Assembly: GCA_964425315.1 (NCBI GenBank)
Contig: CAYRNB010000015.1
Coordinates: 1 to 48,157, forward strand
Reading direction: 5' to 3'
Source: Rhodoblastus sp964425315
GTDB lineage: Bacteria; Pseudomonadota; Alphaproteobacteria; Rhizobiales; Beijerinckiaceae
DNA length: 48,157 nucleotides
Positions 16,103 through 25,837 of this stretch are shown here, in pieces. The stretch's first letter is position 1. Each line of letters opens with the position of its first letter. The translations under genes were made by a program, and so were the position numbers. The notes under the pieces are model-generated. The model saw only the letters and a list, made by a program, of their open reading frames with translations. It did not search any database and was not told the DNA's origin.

Positions 16103-17557
16103 ATGACCCGCGCTTTGATGTTTCAGGGCACGGGTTCGGACGTCGGCAAAAGCCTGCTCGTCGCCGGCTTCTGCCGCGCCTTCGCGCGCCGGGGATTAAG
16201 AGTGCGGCCGTTCAAGCCGCAGAACATGTCGAACAACGCCGCGGTGACGGAAGACGGTGGCGAGATCGGCCGAGCCCAGGCGCTGCAGGCGCGCGCCTGT
16301 TTCGTTCCGCCGAACGTTCACATGAACCCGGTGCTGCTCAAACCGCAAAGCGAGGTCGGTGCGCAGATCGTCGTGCAGGGAAAAATTTTTGGCGCGGCGA
16401 AGGCGGCGGATTTTCAGGCGCGAAAGCCGCGCCTCGCCGCCTATGTCGCCGATTCCTTCGCCAGGCTGCGCGACGAGGCCGAACTCATTCTCGTCGAAGG
16501 CGCGGGCAGCGCGGCGGAAATCAATCTGCGCCGCAGCGACATCGCCAATATGGGCTTCGCCCGCGCCCATAAAATTCCAGTCGTGCTGATCGGCGACATT
16601 GACCGCGGCGGGGTCATCGCCCAGATCGTCGGGACGAAGGCGGTGCTCGACCCCGACGACGCGGCGCAGGTCTGCGGCTTCATCGTCAACAAGTTCCGCG
16701 GCGACGCCAGCCTCTTCACAAAAGGCATGGAAATGATCGCGGAAAAAACCGGCTGGCCGGCCCTGGGACTCGTCCCGTTTTTTCCCGCCGCCGCCCGCCT
16801 GCCCGCCGAAGACGCCATGGCCCTCTCGCGCCGCGATTCTTCCCCGGGAAGCGGCGGGATCGTCGCCGTCCCACTCCTGCCGCATATCAGCAATTTCGAC
16901 GATTTCGATCCGCTGAAAATCGAGCCGGGCGTCGTACTGGTCATGGTCCGGCCGGGGGACCCTCTGCCGATCTGCGACCTCGTCATCCTGCCCGGAACGA
17001 AGACGACCATTTCCGACCTCGCCTTCTTCCGCGCCCAGGGCTGGGATATCGACCTTCGCGCCCACGCCAGGCGCGGTGGCAAGATCCTGGGCGTCTGCGG
17101 CGGTTTTCAAATGCTGGGCGCAAAAATCGCCGATCCGCTCGGAATCGAAGGCCCGCCCGGCGAGGTCGAGGGACTGGGCCTGCTCGATGTCGCGACCGAA
17201 TTGACCGGCGAAAAGATTTTGCGCGATTGCGCTGGCGAGAGCTTGTCCGAAGCCGCGCCCTTCACCGGCTATGAAATGCATGTGGGCGTGACGAAAGGCG
17301 CGGATTGCGCGCGGCCGTTTCTCCGCTTTGCCGAGGGGCGCGAGGACGGCGCCGTTTCGGCGGATGGAAACATCCGCGCCTGCTATGTCCATGGCCTGTT
17401 CGGCGCGGACGCCGTGCGCGCCGCCCTGTTGCGATGGATCGGCGCCGAGCCGGGCGCATTTTCCTACGAGGCGGAGGTGGAGCGCATTCTCGACGATCTC
17501 GCCGACCATCTGGAAAAATATGTCGATCTCGAAAGACTGCTGAAGCTTGCGCGGTGA
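16103..17557 (+). CDS. cobQ: cobyric acid synthase
   Basis: CobQ (CbiP) amidates four side chains of adenosylcobyrinic a,c-diamide using glutamine and ATP, giving cobyric acid. The 484-residue protein has an N-terminal dethiobiotin-synthetase-like ATPase region (FQGTGSDVGKSLLVAGFCR, RPFKPQNMSNN, LVEGAGSAAEINLR) and a C-terminal class I glutamine amidotransferase-like domain with nucleophile Cys332 (GVCGGFQMLG) and His430 (CYVHGLFG). It directly follows cobO. Its stop is 11 bases from that of the convergent cbiB. Confidence 0.96.
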   Translation: MTRALMFQGTGSDVGKSLLVAGFCRAFARRGLRVRPFKPQNMSNNAAVTEDGGEIGRAQALQARACFVPPNVHMNPVLLKPQSEVGAQIVVQGKIFGAAKAADFQARKPRLAAYVADSFARLRDEAELILVEGAGSAAEINLRRSDIANMGFARAHKIPVVLIGDIDRGGVIAQIVGTKAVLDPDDAAQVCGFIVNKFRGDASLFTKGMEMIAEKTGWPALGLVPFFPAAARLPAEDAMALSRRDSSPGSGGIVAVPLLPHISNFDDFDPLKIEPGVVLVMVRPGDPLPICDLVILPGTKTTISDLAFFRAQGWDIDLRAHARRGGKILGVCGGFQMLGAKIADPLGIEGPPGEVEGLGLLDVATELTGEKILRDCAGESLSEAAPFTGYEMHVGVTKGADCARPFLRFAEGREDGAVSADGNIRACYVHGLFGADAVRAALLRWIGAEPGAFSYEAEVERILDDLADHLEKYVDLERLLKLAR

Positions 17558-17568
17558 CGGCGAAAAAT

Positions 17569-18537
17569 TCACGCGGCCCAAACGAGCAAGAGCGCCAGCG
17601 CGGCCATCTGCGCGCCGCAGGCGCGCCGGTAGAGCGCGAGCGCCCGCTCGATGTCGGCGGCGGCGAGATCCCGGCGCCCTTCGCCCATGAAGGCGTCGTC
17701 AACCCCCACGCCGTCATAGATTCGCGGGCCGGACAGTTTGAAGCCGAGCGCGCCGGCGAGCGCCGCCTCCGGCCAGCCGGCGTTGGGCGAGCGATGCTTG
17801 CCCGCATCGCGCCAGATGGCGCGGATCGCCGCGCCGCCGTCGGCGCCGCGCAAAAAAAGGGCGGCGATCACCAGCCACAGAGCGGCGAGGCGCGAGGCCG
17901 GCAGATTGACGAGGTCGTCGAACCGCGCCGCCGCCCAGCCGAATTGCGCGTAACGCGCGCTTCTGTGGCCGATCATCGAATCCGCCGAATTGGCGGCTTT
18001 ATAGAGCGCGCCGCCGACGAGTCCGAAAACGGCGGTCCAGAAGGCCGGCGCGACCACGCCGTCGGAGAAGTTTTCGGCAAGACTTTCGACCGCCGCGCGC
18101 GAAACCCCGGCCTCGTCGAGCCCGGCGACATCGCGGCCAACGATCATCGCCACCTTCTGCCGTCCCGCCTCAAGGCCTTTGGCCTCGAGAGCGCGCGCGA
18201 CATCGGCGACATGAGTGTGCAGGCTGCGCTGCGCCATCAGCGAAGAGGCGCAGAATGCGAGAAGGCAGAAGCCGAAAAAATTTTTGGGCGCGACGGCGAC
18301 GACGACGCCTGTGGCGGCGCCCGTCGCCACCAGGATCAGAGCCAGAGTCAGAATCCCCGCTTTTTTGCGGGCGGCGTCGGATTGTTCCGGCCGGTTGAGC
18401 CTTTGCTCCAGACGCGCGATAAGAGCGCCGATCCAGGCGACCGGATGCCGGATGGCGGCGTAAACGGGCGCCGGATAACCGATCAGGGCCTCAACGGCGA
18501 GCGCGGCCAGGGTGAGCGCAAGGGTGACTAAAGACAT
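17569..18537 (-). CDS. cbiB: adenosylcobinamide-phosphate synthase
   Basis: CbiB (CobD in the aerobic nomenclature) joins aminopropanol or its phosphate to cobyric acid in the inner membrane. The 322-residue protein has several hydrophobic helices and the signature stretches HPVAWIGALI, SLAENFSDGVVAPAFW, SMIGHRSARYAQFGWAAARFDD and HRSPNAGWPEAALAGAL. The start codon at 18537 overlaps that of the divergent cobC, both using the shared CATG at 18535-18538. The next cobalamin step's substrate is supplied by CobC. No strong ribosome-binding site is visible at this start. Confidence 0.95.
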   Translation of the reverse strand: MSLVTLALTLAALAVEALIGYPAPVYAAIRHPVAWIGALIARLEQRLNRPEQSDAARKKAGILTLALILVATGAATGVVVAVAPKNFFGFCLLAFCASSLMAQRSLHTHVADVARALEAKGLEAGRQKVAMIVGRDVAGLDEAGVSRAAVESLAENFSDGVVAPAFWTAVFGLVGGALYKAANSADSMIGHRSARYAQFGWAAARFDDLVNLPASRLAALWLVIAALFLRGADGGAAIRAIWRDAGKHRSPNAGWPEAALAGALGFKLSGPRIYDGVGVDDAFMGEGRRDLAAADIERALALYRRACGAQMAALALLLVWAA

Positions 18538-19558
18538 GGCGGCGACTCGGGACTTGCGACGCGACGCGCCAGCCTATCACGGCGGCGATCTCACCGCCGC
18601 AGGCAATCTCTTTCCGGGCGCGCCCGAGCCCTGGCTCGACCTTTCGACCGGAATCAACGCCGTTCCCTATCCTGTCGCCGCCTTGAGCGCGGCGGCTTTT
18701 TCGCGCCTGCCGGAGGCGGCGGAGATTTCGGCGCTGGAGCATGCGGCGGCGGAATTTTTCGGCCTCAGCGCGAGCGCGGAAGCCGTTGCGGCGCCGGGGA
18801 CGCAAAGCCTGATCAACTGGCTGCCGCGGCTTTTTTCAGCAAGGACGTTTGGCGTTCTGGGATTTGCTTACGCTGAACATGAGCTTGTGTGGGCGGCGAG
18901 CGGCGCTGAGGTCAGAATTTGCGACACGATCGACGAGTTAGCGGAATGCGACGGAGCGGTCGTGGTCAATCCCAATAATCCAGACGGGCGCCTGCTCCCC
19001 GCCAACGAACTCGCCGCTCTGGCGCGGCGGATGGGCGGGCAAGGCAAGCGCCTGATCGTCGACGAGGCCTTCATAGACTTTCTGCCGCGCGAAAAAAGCC
19101 TGGCGCCTTTTCTTCCCCTGCCCGGCCTGATCGTCCTGCGCTCCTTCGGCAAAACATTCGGTTTGGCGGGTCTGCGCCTCGGCTTCGCGCTCGCCGGGCC
19201 GGACGACGTGGCGCTTCTGCGCGCGGCGCTCGGTCCCTGGGCGGTGAGCGGCGCGGCGGTCGAAATCGGCCAGCGCGCGTACGCCGACCGCGCCTGGCTG
19301 GCGCAAAGCGCGGCGCGACTGGAACGCGACGGAGAAAGGCTCGACGCGCTTCTGCGCGACTCCGGTTTCGAGATTATCGGCGGGACGCCGCTCTTCCGTC
19401 TCGCCCGCCACGAACAGGCGCAGGAGATTTTTCGGCGTCTCGGCGCCGACGGCATATTGACCCGCCCCTTCGCCGCGCGCCCCGACTGGCTGCGTTTCGG
19501 GATTCCAGCGGCGGAGGCGGACTTCCACCGCCTCGCCGAAATTCTCTTGCGCGCTTAG
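18536..19558 (+). CDS. cobC: threonine-phosphate decarboxylase (CobC type)
   Basis: This PLP-dependent fold-type I enzyme makes (R)-1-amino-2-propanol phosphate from threonine phosphate, the linker of the cobalamin nucleotide loop; in Salmonella nomenclature it is CobD. From ATG 18536 the protein has 340 residues: the N-terminal HGGDLTAAGNLFPG segment, VVNPNNPDGRLLP, VDEAFIDFLP and the PLP lysine Lys206 in SFGKTFGLAGLRLG. An alternative start at 18512 would overlap cbiB further. It pairs functionally with the divergent cbiB and converges with the SPFH gene. Confidence 0.93.
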   Translation: MAATRDLRRDAPAYHGGDLTAAGNLFPGAPEPWLDLSTGINAVPYPVAALSAAAFSRLPEAAEISALEHAAAEFFGLSASAEAVAAPGTQSLINWLPRLFSARTFGVLGFAYAEHELVWAASGAEVRICDTIDELAECDGAVVVNPNNPDGRLLPANELAALARRMGGQGKRLIVDEAFIDFLPREKSLAPFLPLPGLIVLRSFGKTFGLAGLRLGFALAGPDDVALLRAALGPWAVSGAAVEIGQRAYADRAWLAQSAARLERDGERLDALLRDSGFEIIGGTPLFRLARHEQAQEIFRRLGADGILTRPFAARPDWLRFGIPAAEADFHRLAEILLRA

Positions 19559-19566
19559 AGGACGTT

Positions 19567-20475
19567 TCAGACCTTGGCCCGCTCCGCCGCCAGCAGCGAC
19601 TGGGTCAGTTGTTCGGTGATCGACTGCACCGCGCCGGGCGAATGGGAGAGGAACAGCGTATTGGTCTTGTCCAATTCGCCGATCGATTTCAGCGTGTCGA
19701 AATACTGCGTCACCAGCACCAATTGCATCACTTCCTGGGCGCTGGCGTCGCCGACCGCCTTCTGGATATCCTCGATCGAGCCTTTCAAGCCCTCGATGAT
19801 CGCCTTGCGCTGATTGGCGATGCCCTGGCCCTGCAAAGCCTTGCTTTCCGCCTCGGCTTCCGCCTGCTTGACCACCAGAATCTTTTCCGCCTCGCCGCGC
19901 GCCGCCGCCGCAACCTGTTCGCGCTGCGCCGCATTGATGTCGTTCATCGCCGATTTCACTTTTGAATCGGGGATGATGTCGGTCACCAGCACATTGACGA
20001 TCTCGTAGCCGAAGCCGGCCATATCGACGTCGAGTTCATGCTTCACCGCCGCGGCGATGCTCGACTGGCTGGCGAAGACCTCGTCGAGCGTCATGCCCGG
20101 CACATGGCCGAGAACCACCTGCTCGACATAGGATTGTATCTGCGCCTGCGGATCGGAGAGGGCATAAAAAGCCTCATAGACCTTTTCCGGCCGCACCCGG
20201 GTCTGCACCGAAATCGGAATGGTGACGAAGACATTGTCGCGCGTCTTGGTCTCCATGGTCAGGTTGATCTGGTTGACGCGCAGGCTCATCCGCCCGGCCA
20301 CGCTTTCGATATAGGGAATTTTCCAGTTCAACCCCGCCTGCGCCGCCCGCACGTAGCGCCCGAAGCGGGTGATGACGGCGACCTGCGCGGTCTGCACGGT
20401 GAAAAAGGAGCCGACCACCGTCAAAAGCACGATAAACGCGACGACGGCGACGAGTGTCGCGAAGAAAATCTGCAT
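19567..20475 (-). CDS. SPFH/band 7 domain membrane protein (stomatin/prohibitin-like)
   Basis: This 302-residue protein has one N-terminal transmembrane helix (about residues 3-24), then a band 7/SPFH domain (TVQTAQVAVITRFGRYVRAAQAGLNWKIPY region) and a coiled-coil segment rich in Ala/Glu (AAAARGEAEKILVVKQAEAE). Such proteins form oligomeric membrane scaffolds and often accompany FtsH-type proteases or NfeD partners; none is adjacent here. ATG 20475 follows a G-rich ribosome-binding site; the TTG four codons earlier is less likely. A holin-like membrane protein gene lies upstream on the same strand, 47 bases away, and may be cotranscribed. Confidence 0.9.
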   Translation of the reverse strand: MQIFFATLVAVVAFIVLLTVVGSFFTVQTAQVAVITRFGRYVRAAQAGLNWKIPYIESVAGRMSLRVNQINLTMETKTRDNVFVTIPISVQTRVRPEKVYEAFYALSDPQAQIQSYVEQVVLGHVPGMTLDEVFASQSSIAAAVKHELDVDMAGFGYEIVNVLVTDIIPDSKVKSAMNDINAAQREQVAAAARGEAEKILVVKQAEAEAESKALQGQGIANQRKAIIEGLKGSIEDIQKAVGDASAQEVMQLVLVTQYFDTLKSIGELDKTNTLFLSHSPGAVQSITEQLTQSLLAAERAKV

Positions 20476-20522
20476 AGGCGCCCCCAAGGCGATGGCCCGT
20501 CCTGATCGCCGCCGATGAAATG

Positions 20523-20843
20523 TCAGCGTCGGACGACAATGACCTCATAGCCGTTGGAGCCTATGATCCAGTTAATGAACCAGGACGTCAGCGTGACGAC
20601 AATGGCGGCCAGGATCGCCGACCACAGGTCCGCGACGTAAAAGCCGTGCAGGAAATGGGCGACCAGCTCGATCATCAAGCCATTGATGACCAGGAGGAAA
20701 AGGCCGAGGGTCAGCAGGGTGATGGGGAAGGTGAGAAAGATCAGAATGGGCCGAACGACGCCGTTGACCAGGCCGAGCAGCAGCGCCGCCCAGATCAGGG
20801 TCTCGCCCGAATTGAAGTGAACGCCCGGCACGATGCGCGCGGC
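20523..20843 (-). CDS. phage-holin-4-2 (YvlD-like) family membrane protein, 5' end lost in gap
   Basis: About 107 residues can be read from the gap edge, through AARIVPGVHFNSGETL, to the stop. Three hydrophobic helices follow, with GLVNGVVRPILIFLTFPIT, the signature of the YvlD/phage_holin_4_2 family of small membrane proteins. Relatives begin with another helix of about 15-25 residues before the IVPG motif, which here falls in the run of Ns, so the gene is incomplete for assembly reasons rather than broken. The GTG at 20831 is therefore not the true start. Function is unknown; despite the family name there are no phage genes around it. Confidence 0.8.
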   Translation of the reverse strand, partial: AARIVPGVHFNSGETLIWAALLLGLVNGVVRPILIFLTFPITLLTLGLFLLVINGLMIELVAHFLHGFYVADLWSAILAAIVVTLTSWFINWIIGSNGYEVIVVRR

Positions 20844-20943
20844 NNNNNNNNNNNNNNNNNNNNNNNNNNNNNNNNNNNNNNNNNNNNNNNNNNNNNNNNN
20901 NNNNNNNNNNNNNNNNNNNNNNNNNNNNNNNNNNNNNNNNNNN
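20844..20943. other. assembly gap (100 N)
   Basis: A run of exactly 100 Ns, a conventional placeholder length, so the real size is unknown. The flanks share no visible overlap. It removes the start of the holin-like gene and possibly a further gene or its end. Confidence 0.95.
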
Positions 20944-20998
20944 GGAAATTTTTCAGCCGCAATTTCATCGCAAGTGATATTTCCGCTTTCGGGCGGTT

Positions 20999-21054
20999 GG
21001 CCGCCGGCAAGATTTTTCTTCCGCTCGACGGTCGAAAATCGCTTGCCGGCGGCC
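20999..21054 (+). terminator. strong stem-loop near the gap, candidate plus-strand terminator
   Basis: GGCCGCCGGCAAG (20999-21011) and CTTGCCGGCGGCC (21042-21054) are perfect 13-bp arms, extended inward by ATTTT/AAAAT pairing and an inner CGAC-G-GTCG. TTTCTT follows on the plus strand. On the minus strand, downstream of leuA, no T-run follows the stem. It could end a plus-strand transcript arising in the gap, or serve leuA as a 3'-end stem. Confidence 0.5.
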
Positions 21055-21106
21055 TTTCTTCATTCGGGACCGAGTCGGTGACGCCGGCTGGCGCATTTGT
21101 CGCCTG

Positions 21107-22681
<1,575 letters not shown>

Positions 22682-22799
22682 TTGTCTATCCCAGATCTTG
22701 AACGCCCCGGATGGTCTTCGTTTTCTTACCTTAAGCGGAAAGCCGCGTAAAATCATGGCGGACACACGAAGGCCGGGGCCAAAACAGGTTTGGCGGCGG

Positions 22800-22844
22800 A
22801 AAAAACCCCTGAGCGCCCAGGAAAACCCGGCCGGCCCTCAGGGG
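22800..22844 (-). terminator. intrinsic terminator/attenuator of leuA
   Basis: Reading the minus strand, CCCCTGAG (22844-22837) and CTCAGGGG (22813-22806) form a perfect 8-bp stem, followed at once by six Ts (22805-22800). The leader-peptide stop TGA (22840-22838) is inside the 5' arm. The loop also contains GC-rich self-complementary sequence. It lies about 120 bases before the leuA ATG, where an attenuator should be. Confidence 0.85.
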
Positions 22845-22912
22845 TCGATAAGAAGAAGCAGGTTTCCGAGCGCGCAAGCCGACGGCGCCGCGGCCTTGCG
22901 GGCGGCTTTCAT
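22838..22912 (-). CDS. leuL: leuA leader peptide with a Leu codon run
   Basis: A 24-residue open frame begins at ATG 22912 and ends MKAARK...ALGNLLLLIDP, with four consecutive leucine codons (CTG CTT CTT CTT at 22861-22850), an isoleucine codon next, and the stop within the terminator stem. This is the classic logic of ribosome-mediated attenuation. With scarce charged tRNA-Leu, a ribosome stalled on the Leu run would cover or prevent formation of the terminator's 5' arm and let transcription reach leuA. No good ribosome-binding site is seen before the ATG; an in-frame GTG at 22942 is an alternative start. The symbol is assigned by role. Confidence 0.78.
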   Translation of the reverse strand: MKAARKAAAPSACALGNLLLLIDP

Positions 22913-22986
22913 CGTCGGCGTATGGTCAGCGTCGAAGGACACGGGGCGCGGCTCTCTCCGGCAGGCGTCAGGCGCCTGGAATGTTT

Positions 22987-23016
22987 CTAATAACCGATTT
23001 GGGGGGGCGAGCGCAA
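22987..23016 (-). promoter_or_regulatory. candidate leuA promoter
   Basis: On the minus strand, TTGCGC (23016-23011) and TATTAG (22992-22987) are 18 bases apart. Transcription would start near 22980, about 70 bases before the leader-peptide ATG. The spacing and the position upstream of the leader fit the attenuator model. The rest of 23017-23199 shows no gene or clear signal. Confidence 0.45.
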
Positions 23017-23199
23017 GTCATTGACGCCAGGATTGGCGGACAAGAACGAATTACGCCCCAGCCCCGCGACTCGCCAGAACCGCCTCGAGCACGCAATTCG
23101 TTTCCCGCCCCTGGACGCCCAAAGCAGCGACAATTCACTTCGGTTGCCGCGGTCGACGCCGGAATGCGCGCCGAACGCGAGGATCACCGGGTGGCCGGC

Positions 23200-25650
23200 T
23201 CAATCGGCGACCGGAATCGGGCCCTCGATTTGCCGCTCCTCCTTTGGATTCAGCTTGGCGTCTGCGCCGAGGTATTTCACCTGAGCCGCCAAAATCTTGC
23301 CGTTGAATTTGAAGGGCGCTTGATCATAGTACTCGATCCCCACCGGTGAGCCGAGATCGACGCCGAAGTCGAGGGCGTCGTTGGCGGTGAACCCAAGCGG
23401 AGCGCTGACCGGCACGTCACCGGACGCGACCTCCTTGCCGTTGACTTTCAACACCACCTTGAGCGGCCCGGCCGGCTTACGCTCGACATAACGCGTCTCG
23501 ACTTCGATCTTCGCCTTGCCGACCGGCAGTTTGCTCTTCGCCTTGATGTGGGTGCGCTGAATCTCGAACAGATTGTACTCGTAGGACAGCACCCCGTTCT
23601 TGACATACAAGGCGAGACCGCCGGAAAAGCCGCCGAGGGCGTAGATCACGCCGCTGGCGTTGGCCGGCAGGTCGACGTCAACGCTGACGACATTATGCTT
23701 GTTGCCCAGCGCCGGCGCCGCAAACTCCGGGATCCGCGTGATCGCCCCCGGGAAGGTCCACGAGGTGTAAGGAGGCGCCAATCTAAGTTCGGGATGTAAG
23801 ACGGGAATCCACAGGCCGCCGCCAACGGGCAATCCCTTGTTCCTGGTAAGCTCGATCAGAAACAGCTGCTTCAGATCCGCAAGCTTCTTTGGCTCCGCGG
23901 CCGCGAGATCGTCGGCCTGCGACCAGTCCTTGCTCAGATCGTAAAGCTCCCACTTGTCCTTGTCTGGCGTCCATTCCTGAATGCCCTTGGGCAGGCCGGC
24001 GACCCAGGGGAGGCGTGGACCGGCGGCCGAGGCCATCCAGCCGTCGTGATAAATTCCCCGGCTGCCCATAATGTCGAAATACTGGGTCGGCTTCGCCACT
24101 TTTGCGCCTGGATCATTGAACGTCTTGGCGAAGCTGACGCCGTCGAACGGGTCCTGAGGAACGCCGTTGACCACGCGTGGGGGCGTGATGCCCACGATGT
24201 TGTAAATGGTTGGAACTACGTCATTGACGTGCAGGAACTGAGAGCGCGGCCTGGCGTCGGGCTTGATTTTCGCAGGCCAGCGGACGGCCAGCGGGTTGCG
24301 CGTGCCGCCAAAGTACGAGGCGAGGAGCTTCGTGCCCTGATAGGGCGAACTGCCCGCCCAGGCCCAGCCGGCATGATACATGTTATCGGTCTTCGGCGAG
24401 CCCAGCACATCGAGACCGCCCAGTGCGTTGAGCGCTTTGATCTGCTGTTCGGTCGTCGTCGGAATGCCGTTCTGCGCGAGCAATTCGCTGATCGTGCCGT
24501 TCTGGCCTTCGGCGGAGGCGCCGTTGTCGCCCCAGATGTAAAAGATCAACGTGTTCTCGCCATAGCCGAGCCGGTCGATTTCATCGACGATGCGGCCGAC
24601 CTGCGCGTCCACATGTTCGGTAAAGCCGGCAAACACCTCCATCAGGCGGCGCTGGAACGGCTTCTCGTCCGCCGGGATTGAATCCCAGGACGGCAAGGTG
24701 GCGGGTCGCGGCGTCAGCTTGGCGCTCTGCGGGATCCAGCCCAACTGCTTGGCGCGCTTGAAGACGCGCTCACGGTACTTGTCCCAGCCGTCGTCGAACT
24801 TTCCCTTGTATTTGTCGGCCCATGCCTTCGGGACCTGATGTGGACCATGAGAGGCGCCGCTCGCCCAATACATGAAGAACGGCTTGTCGGGGGCGAGGGC
24901 CTTGTGCTCGTCCAGCCAGTGGATCGCGTCATCGGCGAGATCCTCGCTCAGATGATAATATTTGTGACCGCCCGACGTTTTGGGATGCTCGACATAAGCC
25001 GTGTTGCGCACCAGCATGGGCTCGTACTGCGACGCTTCGCCCGCGAGAAAGCCATAGAAATATTGGAAGCCATAGCCTGTGGGCCAGTCGTCAAAGGGAC
25101 CGGCGGCGGTGGTGTCCTCTGCGGGCGTGTTGTGCCATTTCCCCCATGCCGCGGTGCTGTAGCCATAGTCCTTCAGCACCTCGGCCACCGTCGCGCTGCT
25201 CTTTGGGATGGCGCCGCGATATCCATCCCAGTCATTCGCCAGCTCGGCGATTTGGCCGTTGGCGACGCGATGATGGTTGCGCCCGGTCAAAAGCGCCGCG
25301 CGCGTCGGCGAACACATCGCTGTCGTGTGAAACCGATTGTAGGAAATGCCTTCCTTGGCGATCTTGCTCAAAGTCGGCGTGTGGATCTCGCCGCCATAGG
25401 TATCCGTCTGGCCGGGGCCGACATCGTCAATCAGCACAATGAGAATATTGGGCGCATCCTTGGAGAGACGCCTCACGGCCGGAAGCGGGCTGTATGTCGA
25501 CTCCTGCATCGTCCGCGCCGCCGTGCTGCCGGACGGCTTGGGCGGAAACGGCAGAACCTCCTGCGCAGCGGCCGGAAACGAAATCCCCAAGCCGAGCGCG
25601 ATTGCCAGCAAGCCCTCCTTGAACGAAGGCGTCAATACGGTCGCCAGCAT
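23200..25650 (-). CDS. arylsulfatase (formylglycine-dependent)
   Basis: This 816-residue exported sulfatase hydrolyses sulfate esters in the periplasm or outside the cell. It has a signal peptide (to about residue 30, ending FPAAAQ), the metal-binding LIDDVGPG (Asp75, Asp76) and the sulfatase signature CSPTRAALLTGR, in which Cys113 (C-x-P-x-R) would be converted to formylglycine. KWHNTPAED and DNGASAEGQNG supply further active-site residues. A C-terminal region of about 250 residues is beta-rich. GGAGGG lies 5 bases before ATG 25650. A longer frame through the N gap to 26001 is an artefact. No sulfatase-maturating enzyme gene is nearby. It may help scavenge sulfur. Confidence 0.93.
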   Translation of the reverse strand: MLATVLTPSFKEGLLAIALGLGISFPAAAQEVLPFPPKPSGSTAARTMQESTYSPLPAVRRLSKDAPNILIVLIDDVGPGQTDTYGGEIHTPTLSKIAKEGISYNRFHTTAMCSPTRAALLTGRNHHRVANGQIAELANDWDGYRGAIPKSSATVAEVLKDYGYSTAAWGKWHNTPAEDTTAAGPFDDWPTGYGFQYFYGFLAGEASQYEPMLVRNTAYVEHPKTSGGHKYYHLSEDLADDAIHWLDEHKALAPDKPFFMYWASGASHGPHQVPKAWADKYKGKFDDGWDKYRERVFKRAKQLGWIPQSAKLTPRPATLPSWDSIPADEKPFQRRLMEVFAGFTEHVDAQVGRIVDEIDRLGYGENTLIFYIWGDNGASAEGQNGTISELLAQNGIPTTTEQQIKALNALGGLDVLGSPKTDNMYHAGWAWAGSSPYQGTKLLASYFGGTRNPLAVRWPAKIKPDARPRSQFLHVNDVVPTIYNIVGITPPRVVNGVPQDPFDGVSFAKTFNDPGAKVAKPTQYFDIMGSRGIYHDGWMASAAGPRLPWVAGLPKGIQEWTPDKDKWELYDLSKDWSQADDLAAAEPKKLADLKQLFLIELTRNKGLPVGGGLWIPVLHPELRLAPPYTSWTFPGAITRIPEFAAPALGNKHNVVSVDVDLPANASGVIYALGGFSGGLALYVKNGVLSYEYNLFEIQRTHIKAKSKLPVGKAKIEVETRYVERKPAGPLKVVLKVNGKEVASGDVPVSAPLGFTANDALDFGVDLGSPVGIEYYDQAPFKFNGKILAAQVKYLGADAKLNPKEERQIEGPIPVAD

Positions 25651-25682
25651 CGCTGCCCTCCAAAATTCTAACGTGATGCATC
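25628..25682. repeat. left copy of a 55-bp assembly duplication
   Basis: These 55 bases, covering the arylsulfatase start region, are identical to 25783-25837 on the other side of the N run. Two identical contig ends of 55 bases strongly suggest an unmerged k-mer overlap. Confidence 0.92.
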
Positions 25683-25782
25683 NNNNNNNNNNNNNNNNNN
25701 NNNNNNNNNNNNNNNNNNNNNNNNNNNNNNNNNNNNNNNNNNNNNNNNNNNNNNNNNNNNNNNNNNNNNNNNNNNNNNNNNN
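25683..25782. other. assembly gap (100 N), probably spurious
   Basis: Exactly 100 Ns lie between two identical 55-bp ends. The true sequence most likely runs straight from 25682 to 25838 with no missing bases. Confidence 0.9.
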
Positions 25783-25837
25783 GGCGTCAATACGGTCGCC
25801 AGCATCGCTGCCCTCCAAAATTCTAACGTGATGCATC
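25783..25837. repeat. right copy of the 55-bp assembly duplication
   Basis: Identical to 25628-25682. After removal of the gap and one copy, the region 25838-26103 (266 bases) becomes the divergent promoter region between the arylsulfatase and the deaminase. I see no gene in it: the deaminase frame stays open there, but its sequence is not family-like. Confidence 0.92.

Noticed and set aside
25628..25837. Direct repeat resembling a duplication or IS target site
   Set aside because: The copies exactly border a 100-N spacer and have a k-mer-like length, so an assembly overlap explains them better.
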